In this document: piece by piece, positions 26,051 through 32,752 of the stretch
Position numbering within the stretch: the first letter of the stretch is position 1
How the letters are laid out: each line of letters opens with the position of its first letter
Origin: Comamonas sp. lk
GTDB lineage: Bacteria; Pseudomonadota; Gammaproteobacteria; Burkholderiales; Burkholderiaceae_C
Reading direction: 5' to 3'
Assembly (NCBI GenBank): GCA_945898115.1
Contig: CAMDHS010000005.1
Span: 1-32,752, forward strand
Length of the DNA: 32,752 bases
Notes under the pieces: generated by a model
The model's input: the letters and a program-made list of their open reading frames with translations, nothing else
Database searches by the model: none
What the model was told of the DNA's origin: nothing
Position numbers and translations under genes: made by a program

Positions 26051-26569
26051 ATGACAGAACCATCAAAACTGCAGGGCGGTCCTGACAAGCCGTCCTTGAA
26101 GGAACGCGGCCCAGAACTCGCCGTCTCCGCCCTGCTCATGCTGATCGCTGCCTTGGTGATCAAAGACAGTGTGCGCGTGGGTACTGGCTGGGCCGACGAC
26201 GGGCCGCGTGCGGGCTATTTCCCCTTCTACATTGGCTTGCTGCTGTTGGCCTCCGGCGCCACCGTCTTTTTGTCGACCTTGCTGACCTGGGGGAAAAACC
26301 ACGCGGAGTTTGCGCAGAGGGAACAACTGGCGACGGTATTTGCCATGTTGATCCCCATGACGCTGTACGTCATCGCCATGGTTTGGCTGGGTATTTATCT
26401 GCCATCGATGCTCCTCATAGGCTTTTTCATGCGCCGCCATGGCAAATTTGGCTGGTTGCCGACGGCTGGCACCTCTCTTGCCGTGCCACTGGCATTTTTC
26501 ATTGTGTTTGAGCGCTGGTTCCTGGTTCCACTGCCCAAAGGACCTATCGAAAACCTGTTGGGCTTCTAA
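26051..26569 (+). CDS. Tripartite tricarboxylate transporter small membrane subunit (TctB)
   Basis: Four predicted hydrophobic segments, 'GPRAGYFPFYIGLLLLASG'. TAATG overlap with tctA. Confidence 0.85.
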   Translation: MTEPSKLQGGPDKPSLKERGPELAVSALLMLIAALVIKDSVRVGTGWADDGPRAGYFPFYIGLLLLASGATVFLSTLLTWGKNHAEFAQREQLATVFAMLIPMTLYVIAMVWLGIYLPSMLLIGFFMRRHGKFGWLPTAGTSLAVPLAFFIVFERWFLVPLPKGPIENLLGF

Positions 26570-28065
26570 TGGACGAAATCAACAATCTGATGCAGGGTTT
26601 TAGCGTCGCCATGACGCTGCCGAACCTGGTTTACATGCTGGTCGGGATCACGCTGGGCATTCTGATCGGCGTCTTGCCAGGGCTAGGCGGGGCCAATGGC
26701 ATCGCCATCTTGCTGCCTTTGACCTTCACGATGAACCCCACATCGGCCATCATCATGCTGTCGTGCATTTACTGGGGAGCGCTGTTTGGCGGGGCGATTA
26801 CGTCGATCCTGTTCAATATTCCAGGGGAGCCTTGGTCGGTGGCCACGACCTTTGACGGCTACCCGATGGCGCAACAAGGCCGCGCGGCGCAGGCCCTGAC
26901 GGCGGCTTTTACTTCGTCCTTTGTAGGCGCGCTTTTTGCCGTGGTGTTGATCACCTTTTTGGCACCGGTTCTCGCAAAATTTGCATTGCATTTCGGTCCG
27001 GCGGAGTACTTCGCAGTGCAGTTGCTGACCTTTTGTAGCTTTGTGGGCATGAGCAAGGAACCGGTGGCCAAGGTGGTCGCTTCCATGATGCTGGGCTTTG
27101 CCTTGGCCGCTGTGGGCATGGATACGGTGACCGGACAACTGCGCATGACCTATGGGTTTCCTGAATTGCTCAAAGGCTTTGACTTCCTCATTGCGGTGAT
27201 TGGCCTGTTTGGCATTGGGGAAATTCTGATCACCATGGAGGAAGGCCTAGCCTTCAAGGGGAAAAGCGCCAAGCTCAATATGCGTATCGTGCTGCAGACC
27301 TGGAAAGAGCTGCCACGCTACTGGATGACTTTTCTGCGTTCTACCGCCGTGGGTTGCTGGATGGGCATCACACCCGGCGGCGCGACACCTGCGTCGTTCA
27401 TGAGCTACGGCATTGCGCGGCGCATGTCCAAAGACCCCGATTCATTTGGCAAAGGCCAGATCGAAGGCGTCTTGGCACCAGAGACTGCCGCCCATGCTGC
27501 GGGCACATCGGCCCTGCTGCCCATGCTCACGCTAGGCATTCCAGGCTCGCCCACGGCAGCCGTGCTCTTGGGCGGATTGATGATCTGGGGCCTACAGCCC
27601 GGACCTATGCTGTTTATAGAGCACAAGGATTTTGTTTGGGGCCTGATCGCCTCGATGTACCTGGGCAATCTGGTCGGTCTGGTGGTGGTGTTGACCACGG
27701 TGCCGTTTTGGGCCGCATTTTTGCGAATTCCGTTCTCCGTCATTGCGCCGGTGATCGTGGTGATCTGCGCCGTCGGTGCCTACACTGTGCACAGCTCCAT
27801 GTTTGACGTGGTGATGATGCTGGTTTTTGGCGTCCTTGGTTACCTCTTCAAGAAGCTCAAATACCCGATTGCACCCTTGGTGCTGGCGCTGGTGCTGGGC
27901 GACATGGCCGAGGCAAGCTTCCGGCAGTCCATGTTGCTGTCGCAGGGTTCCATGTCCATTTTCTGGTCTAACCCGCTGGTGGGCTCGATCTCTGGGCTGG
28001 CGATTTTGCTATTGGTTTGGCCGCTGTGGTCCATGGCCAAAGACGCTTTGGGTGCCCGGAAGTAA
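26569..28065 (+). CDS. Tripartite tricarboxylate transporter large membrane subunit (TctA)
   Basis: 'GVLPGLGGANGIAILLPLTFTMNPTSAIIMLSCIYWGALFGGAITSILFNIPGEPWSVATTFDGYPMAQQGRAAQAL' and 'LTLGIPGSPTAAVLLGGLMIWGLQPGP': TctA hallmarks. Confidence 0.95.
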   Translation: MDEINNLMQGFSVAMTLPNLVYMLVGITLGILIGVLPGLGGANGIAILLPLTFTMNPTSAIIMLSCIYWGALFGGAITSILFNIPGEPWSVATTFDGYPMAQQGRAAQALTAAFTSSFVGALFAVVLITFLAPVLAKFALHFGPAEYFAVQLLTFCSFVGMSKEPVAKVVASMMLGFALAAVGMDTVTGQLRMTYGFPELLKGFDFLIAVIGLFGIGEILITMEEGLAFKGKSAKLNMRIVLQTWKELPRYWMTFLRSTAVGCWMGITPGGATPASFMSYGIARRMSKDPDSFGKGQIEGVLAPETAAHAAGTSALLPMLTLGIPGSPTAAVLLGGLMIWGLQPGPMLFIEHKDFVWGLIASMYLGNLVGLVVVLTTVPFWAAFLRIPFSVIAPVIVVICAVGAYTVHSSMFDVVMMLVFGVLGYLFKKLKYPIAPLVLALVLGDMAEASFRQSMLLSQGSMSIFWSNPLVGSISGLAILLLVWPLWSMAKDALGARK

Positions 28066-28085
28066 GGTCAACAGGAGTTACATAC

Positions 28086-29093
28086 GTGAAAATTGCCATC
28101 GTCGGGGCGGGAGCCATTGGCGGTTACTTGGGCGCCAAACTGTCCAACGCCGGTGAAGAGGTGACCTTCATCGCGCGCAACCAGAACCTGGCCGCCATTC
28201 AGAGCAATGGCTTTAGTTTGGTCCTAGAAGACGGTAGCCGCGAGCATGCGCCCGGCGTGCGTGCCGTGCAAAGGATGGCCGATGCGGGCCCGCAAGACGC
28301 GGTGCTGCTAACCGTGAAGGCGCACCAGGTTGGCGATCTTTTGCCCGACTTGCAAGCGCTTTTGGGGCCAAACACCCTGGTGGTCACCATGATCAACGGC
28401 ATTCCCTGGTGGTACTTTCACCAGCTCGGCGGCGAACACGAGGGACGGGGGCTCGAAAGTGTCGACCCCGGTGGGCGCATTGCCGCAGCCATAGGCAGCG
28501 AACGTATCATCGGCAGCGTTGTCTATCCAGCCGCAGAATTGGTCTCTCCGGGCTTGGTCCGCATTATTGAGGGCAACCGCTTTACGCTGGGTGAACTCGA
28601 CGGTAGCCGCAGCGAACGTATTGAGGCACTCTCCCAGGCGATGATGCGCGCGGGCTTCAAGGCGCCGGTGTCGCGTGACATCCGTGGCGAGATATGGCTC
28701 AAGCTCTGGGGCAACCTGAGCTTCAACCCGATCTCTGCGCTCACGCATGCCACGCTGGAAGACATTTGCACCTTCGGGCCATCGCGGGCGCTGGCGTCCA
28801 ACATGATGCAAGAGGCGCAAACGGTGGCAGAAAAACTGGGCGTGGTGTTCAAGATTTCGCTGGACAAGCGCATTGCAGGTGCGCAGGCCGTGGGTGCGCA
28901 CAAGACGTCTATGTTGCAGGATGTGGAGCACGGCCGCGCCATTGAACTCGATGCGCTGGTCGGTTCTGTGGTCGAACTCGGCCGCATCACCAACACCCCC
29001 ACGCCCACCATTGACGCGATTTTTGCGGCCGCCCAGTTGCTCGCTCACACGCTGGCAAGCCACAAGGGCCGCCTGCAAATTGCGTCTCTTTAG
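28086..29093 (+). CDS. 2-dehydropantoate 2-reductase family (PanE/ApbA-like)
   Basis: VKIAIVGAGAIGGYLGAKLSNAGEEVTFIARNQNLAAIQSNGFSL, 'NGIPWWYF', 'IWLKLWGNLSFNPISALTHATLEDI'. GTG start at 28086 after an AGGAG-like RBS. Confidence 0.85.
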   Translation: MKIAIVGAGAIGGYLGAKLSNAGEEVTFIARNQNLAAIQSNGFSLVLEDGSREHAPGVRAVQRMADAGPQDAVLLTVKAHQVGDLLPDLQALLGPNTLVVTMINGIPWWYFHQLGGEHEGRGLESVDPGGRIAAAIGSERIIGSVVYPAAELVSPGLVRIIEGNRFTLGELDGSRSERIEALSQAMMRAGFKAPVSRDIRGEIWLKLWGNLSFNPISALTHATLEDICTFGPSRALASNMMQEAQTVAEKLGVVFKISLDKRIAGAQAVGAHKTSMLQDVEHGRAIELDALVGSVVELGRITNTPTPTIDAIFAAAQLLAHTLASHKGRLQIASL

Positions 29094-29097
29094 GGAG

Positions 29098-29871
29098 TCA
29101 ACCGTACAGGTTGGACAGGGTTCCGATACCGTCGATCACCACCTCTACCGTGGTGCCGGCCTTCATGGGCAATACACCCAAGGAAGTACCGCAGTAAATA
29201 AGGTCCCCGGGCTCCAGGGTCATGTCGTGTGAAATACGCGAGACCATTTCCAAAGGACTGAAAAACATGTCCGACAAGGCGTAATTCTGCCGCTCGCGCC
29301 CGCCCACCAAGGTGCGTAATTGCGCTGTGGCAGGATCAAAATCGGTCTCAATGACCGGGCCGAATGCGGCAAATCCGTCAAAGCTCTTGGCGCGCGTCCA
29401 CTGGGCAAAGGAGGCGTCGCTGTGCAGTAGCTCAAGCGCGGTGAGATCGTTTCCGCAGCTGTAGCCAAAAATGTGTGCCGCCGCGTCACGCACGCCCACC
29501 GCGCGTGCAGTCTTGCCGATCACCACCACGAGTTCACCTTCATACGCGACCCTGCCTCCATAACTTGCAGGCACGGCAATAGGCGCCAGATGTGCGGCCA
29601 GGCTGCCAGGAGATTTCAAGAAGTACAGGGGTTCTGTGGGTTGTGCCCAACCATTCTTTTCGGCTGCAGCCCTAAAGTTGTTCCACAAGCCGATTACCTT
29701 GCCTGGACGGCAGGGTGGCAGCCACTGGACAGCGGCCACGTTGAGCGTGTCCTGCGTGGCCACTGCCGCCCCGAACATGTCACCTTGGAAGCACCTCACC
29801 TGCTCCCCTTCCAAAACACCAAAACCCATTGCACCCTGGTAGTCGAATCGCATCCACTGCATCAATGTCAC
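29098..29871 (-). CDS. Fumarylacetoacetate hydrolase (FAH) family protein
   Basis: 'VIGLWNNFRAAAEKNG', 'PLYFLKSPGSLAAH', 'VAYEGELVVVIGKTARAV', 'GYSCGNDLTALELL', 'FDGFAAFGPVIET', 'LEPGDLIYCGTSLGVLPMKAGTTVEVVIDGIGTL': FAH fold. Confidence 0.9.
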   Translation of the reverse strand: MTLMQWMRFDYQGAMGFGVLEGEQVRCFQGDMFGAAVATQDTLNVAAVQWLPPCRPGKVIGLWNNFRAAAEKNGWAQPTEPLYFLKSPGSLAAHLAPIAVPASYGGRVAYEGELVVVIGKTARAVGVRDAAAHIFGYSCGNDLTALELLHSDASFAQWTRAKSFDGFAAFGPVIETDFDPATAQLRTLVGGRERQNYALSDMFFSPLEMVSRISHDMTLEPGDLIYCGTSLGVLPMKAGTTVEVVIDGIGTLSNLYG

Positions 29872-30028
29872 CCTAAAGGATCGTTAAACACAGGGCCAAG
29901 TATGCCTTGCCCGCAGGGGCGCAATCGGTAGTAGCCCGTCTCGTGCCTCCCCCAAGGAAGCAACGGAAAATGCCGAATCGACACCGAGCGACTTGTCGGA
30001 AGATAGATTGCATTGGCGCAAGTAATGA

Positions 30029-30045
30029 TATATATTTCATATATA
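30029..30045. promoter_or_regulatory. AT-rich inverted repeat upstream of the PemK-like pair (operator/promoter candidate)
   Basis: TATATAT - TTC - ATATATA, 18 bp before the putative antitoxin ATG. Confidence 0.45.
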
Positions 30046-30062
30046 CAAAATGGAGTGTGCGG

Positions 30063-30341
30063 ATGAAAGTTGCAAACAACAACCTGTTAGTTAAATTTCG
30101 CGCGAAAGACACACAATTCGGCGTAACCCGAGGAACGGTCAAAGCGCTAGCCCAAGCGCTGGATGTTAACGAGACGCTGGTCATTCACATGGCTCTGTCG
30201 AAGTTTGCAACTGATGTTCTGCCTGCATATGCGCCAGACAATGGGCCGCTAACGGTCAAGCAACTCAGTGCTCTGCGCAAGGATGTGGAAATGCATTTGC
30301 CGAAAGGGAAAACTCTCTCCAGAGAGGTGCTTTTTGCATGA
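30063..30341 (+). CDS. Small putative antitoxin-like protein partnered with a PemK/MazF-like toxin
   Basis: MKVANNNLLVKFRAKDTQFGVTRGTVKALAQALDVNETLVIHMALSKFATDVLP...; RHH-like pattern, ATGA overlap with the next gene. Start at 30063 rather than 29907. Confidence 0.6.
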   Translation: MKVANNNLLVKFRAKDTQFGVTRGTVKALAQALDVNETLVIHMALSKFATDVLPAYAPDNGPLTVKQLSALRKDVEMHLPKGKTLSREVLFA

Positions 30342-30751
30342 GTCAAAACTGGAAACTTCCTGCTCCCGGCGACATCGTTTGGTGTTTGGTTCCAGAAGTT
30401 CCGGATGTTGAACCAGGCCCAAAACCACGTCCAGCACTCGTAATGGGTGTTGAGCGCCGTGTTGATGGTGATTTGCTTAGTGTGGTGTATGGGACATCAC
30501 AAAAGCTGACTCGACTTAAAGCTGGTGAGGTAGCAATCACACAAATAAGGCACCCTGCAGCCTACGCGCTCGCCGGACTTGCTTATGACACGAAGTTTGA
30601 CTTCAAAGTGATTGTGGATCTGCCATGGTCTGATCGGTACTTCAAGATTCCGCCAAGAAGCCCTCATGGAAACTCGCCCAAGTTGGGTACATTGCACGCA
30701 ACAGTGATGCAAGCATTTGCAGCAGCCTATAGCGCAGCCGCGTCACCATAA
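30338..30751 (+). CDS. PemK/MazF-like toxin family protein
   Basis: 'PAPGDIVWCLVPEVPDVEPGPKPRPALVMGVERR...LLSVVYGTSQK' matches the PemK/MazF N-terminal GDIVW...KxRPALV pattern. Confidence 0.65.
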   Translation: MSQNWKLPAPGDIVWCLVPEVPDVEPGPKPRPALVMGVERRVDGDLLSVVYGTSQKLTRLKAGEVAITQIRHPAAYALAGLAYDTKFDFKVIVDLPWSDRYFKIPPRSPHGNSPKLGTLHATVMQAFAAAYSAAASP

Positions 30752-30876
30752 TTTCCGAGCCTACGAGGGTCTTGCGCGAACCCCAGCCAAACCCACCACT
30801 GCGGATAACAGGCGCCCAAAGGCACAGGTTTATTCGACGCCACCAACATCCACCTCTTAAATATTCCAACAACCTC

Positions 30877-31689
30877 ATGCTAGAACCCACCCTCATTGCT
30901 GAACTGGCGCTGCTCGGCCTGTGCACCGGATTTTTGGCCGGCCTGCTGGGCATTGGCGGTGGGATGCTGATGGGGCCATTTTTGACGCTGATCTTGACGA
31001 ACCGTGGCCTGGGCGCTGACTTGGCCGTCAAGATGGCGATTGCCACTTCCATGGCCACCATTGTTGTTACCAGTTTGTCCAGCGTCCGGGTCCACCACCA
31101 GCGTGGGTCGGTCCGCTGGGATATCGTGAAACGGCTAGCACCCGGGATTTTGATCGGCGGAGCACTCGCCAGTGTCGGTATGTTCAGCATACTCAAGGGC
31201 ACTTGGCTCGCTGTGTTTTTTGGGCTGTTTGTTAGTGTGTCAGCCACCCAAATGTTGCGAAACAAACTTCCCCAACCCAACAGCGAAATGCCGGGATCTT
31301 TTGGCCAAATGGGCGCTGGCGGCCTGATCGGTTTTTTATCGGGTTTGGTGGGCGCAGGCGGCGCCTTTGTCAGCGTTCCCTTTATGGTCTCGCGCAATGT
31401 GCCCATGCGCAGCGCCGTAGGCACCAGCGCCGCGCTGGGCTTTCCTATTGCCCTGGCCAACACGGTGGGCTACGTCATTAGCGGCTCGGCGATAAGCGCC
31501 TTGCCCGACGGCGCCCTGGGCTACGTTTGGCTGCCTGCGCTCGCAGTCATTGGCGCGTGCAGCGTGCTGACCGCACCTTGGGGCGCCAAAGTGGCCCACC
31601 GCGTGCCGGTAGCGCAACTCAAACGCATCTTTGCCATGCTGCTGTATTGCCTGGCGGCTTATATGTTGTACAAGGGGCTGACGGGCTAA
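30877..31689 (+). CDS. Sulfite exporter TauE/SafE family permease
   Basis: 'GLCTGFLAGLLGIGGGMLMGPFL', 'MAIATSMATIVVTSLSSVRVHHQRGSVRW', 'GFLSGLVGAGGAFVSVPFMV', 'AVGTSAALGFPIALANTVGYVISG'. Confidence 0.9.
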   Translation: MLEPTLIAELALLGLCTGFLAGLLGIGGGMLMGPFLTLILTNRGLGADLAVKMAIATSMATIVVTSLSSVRVHHQRGSVRWDIVKRLAPGILIGGALASVGMFSILKGTWLAVFFGLFVSVSATQMLRNKLPQPNSEMPGSFGQMGAGGLIGFLSGLVGAGGAFVSVPFMVSRNVPMRSAVGTSAALGFPIALANTVGYVISGSAISALPDGALGYVWLPALAVIGACSVLTAPWGAKVAHRVPVAQLKRIFAMLLYCLAAYMLYKGLTG

Positions 31690-31772
31690 AGCACCGCACG
31701 CAATGTCGGTTTTTCCATGCGCTCAAAGGCAAGGGGTTTAGCCAGATTGCTGATGTCAGTCTTGCACTGCGA

Positions 31773-31807
31773 ATTGAATTACAATTTATATTACTTGGTA
31801 ATTCAAT
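31773..31807. promoter_or_regulatory. Perfect 10-bp inverted repeat upstream of the VapBC-like pair (operator candidate)
   Basis: ATTGAATTAC (31773-31782) and GTAATTCAAT (31798-31807), 15-nt AT-rich spacer, ending 13 bp before the antitoxin ATG. Confidence 0.6.
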
Positions 31808-31820
31808 CGTACGAGGTTCT

Positions 31821-32045
31821 ATGCAAAGCACTATCACCGCCAGAGGGCAAACCGTTGTGCCTGCGGCCATACGCAACCAGTTTCACCTGGGGCCCGCCGA
31901 CCGTCTGGAATGGATTCTGGACGATGGTGGCATCCGGGTGGTGCCGGTGCGAGCCAATCCGGTGGCGGCCTTCCGGGGCCAAGGCAAAGGCGGCGCAAGC
32001 GCCCGCCTGCTGGCTGCCCGCAAGCAGGACCAAGACCGCGAATGA
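31821..32045 (+). CDS. AbrB/MazE-type (SpoVT-AbrB) antitoxin
   Basis: MQSTITARGQTVVPAAIRNQFHLGPADRLEWILDDGGIRVVPV: AbrB swapped-hairpin pattern. ATGA overlap with the PIN gene. Confidence 0.85.
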   Translation: MQSTITARGQTVVPAAIRNQFHLGPADRLEWILDDGGIRVVPVRANPVAAFRGQGKGGASARLLAARKQDQDRE

Positions 32046-32458
32046 AACGGTTTTTGCTGGACACATCGGCCTTGCTGACCCTGCGGGACGACGAGGCAGG
32101 CGCAGATCGGGTAGCCGAAGTGCTGAACCTGGCATCACAAGGCAAGGCCAAATGCTTCGGCTGCTTTATGACCCTGATGGAGGTGTACTACCGCGTATGG
32201 CGCGACGAAAGCAAAGCTGCCGGACAACTGGCCTACCAGCAATGCCAGGCCTTGCCAATTGAATGGCTGTCCAACACCGACACTTTGCTGGTCAAGGCCG
32301 CCGAGTACAAGGCGCTCTATCCGCTGTCCATCGCCGACGCCTGGATTGCCGCTTGCGCCAGTGAACAAGGCGCGGTGTTGTTGCACAAGGATCCGGAATT
32401 CAAGCCCTTGCCGGTCGTCCAGGAATTGCTGCCATTCAAAGTCGGCAAATCACAATAA
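32042..32458 (+). CDS. PIN-domain ribonuclease toxin (VapC-like)
   Basis: MKRFLLDTSALLTLRDDEAG...FMTLMEVYYRVWR...YPLSIADAWIAACASEQGAVLLHKDPEFKPL: conserved PIN-domain acidic residues (D7, E, D, D). Confidence 0.88.
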   Translation: MKRFLLDTSALLTLRDDEAGADRVAEVLNLASQGKAKCFGCFMTLMEVYYRVWRDESKAAGQLAYQQCQALPIEWLSNTDTLLVKAAEYKALYPLSIADAWIAACASEQGAVLLHKDPEFKPLPVVQELLPFKVGKSQ

Positions 32459-32463
32459 AAAAA

Positions 32464-32483
32464 CCGATGCAAGCATCGGCTTT
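32464..32483. terminator. Bidirectional rho-independent terminator
   Basis: AAAAAA-CCGATGC-AA-GCATCGG-CTTTT between convergent genes. Confidence 0.75.
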
Positions 32484-32513
32484 TCAGCTCTGGCCCGAGG
32501 GCCAAAAACTCAC

Positions 32514-32752
32514 TTAGCCCATGTGCAAACCGCCATTGACCGAGAAGTCGGCGCCGGTGGCATAACCACCTTCTTCCGACGCCAGCCAGGCGATGATGGA
32601 GGCGATTTCGCTGGGCTCGCCCAGGCGTTTGACGGGCACGGTGGCCACGATCTTGGCCAGCACGTCTTCACGGATGGCTTTGACCATGTCGGTGCCGATG
32701 TAGCCAGGGCTCACGGTGTTGACCGTCACGCCTTTGGTGGCCAGCTCTTGCG
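32514..32752 (-). CDS. SDR-family oxidoreductase, acetoacetyl-CoA reductase-like, truncated at window end
   Basis: 'TVNTVSPGYIGTDMVKAIREDVLAKIVATVPVKRLGEPSEIASIIAWLASEEGGYATGADFSVNGGLHMG': C-terminal block of PhbB-like reductases. Confidence 0.8.
   Translation of the reverse strand, partial: QELATKGVTVNTVSPGYIGTDMVKAIREDVLAKIVATVPVKRLGEPSEIASIIAWLASEEGGYATGADFSVNGGLHMG

Noticed and set aside
29907-30062. N-terminal extension of the antitoxin-like ORF
   Set aside because: Includes the AT-rich promoter/inverted repeat; ATG at 30063 is the better start.

Overview
This is a high-GC, chromosome-like window whose gene content looks betaproteobacterial (Burkholderiales/Comamonadaceae-like; inferred from gene families, not searched). 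From left to right it contains: (1) a minus-strand cobalamin-uptake block: cobalamin riboswitch, BtuB-like TonB receptor, and two translationally coupled BtuF-like binding proteins. (2) zapB/zapA-like genes followed by a 6S RNA candidate. (3) A LacI regulator coupled to a Kef-type antiporter. (4) A tightly packed eight-gene minus-strand operon at 17094->6654: GH1, carbohydrate ABC transporter (SBP, two permeases, ATPase), GH30, phosphocholine-type phospholipase C and GH5. It is divergent from a plus-strand TonB receptor, a tryptophan-halogenase-family flavoprotein and a second LacI regulator. (5) A noncoding island at about 23.0-23.35 kb with a perfect hairpin, 12-bp tandem repeats and an apparent diverged partial copy of the 3' part of the 6S RNA. 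(6) An oxalate-CoA-ligase-like enzyme, a tripartite tricarboxylate transporter, a ketopantoate-reductase-like enzyme and an FAH-family hydrolase. (7) Two toxin-antitoxin-like pairs flanking a TauE/SafE permease, each preceded by an AT-rich inverted repeat. (8) The 3' part of an SDR reductase gene at the right edge. The items most worth follow-up are the PLC/GH30/GH5/GH1 operon with its halogenase partner, the operator-like site cluster in the divergent promoter region, and the 6S-like fragment. All assignments come from reading motifs in the sequence; no database search was run.
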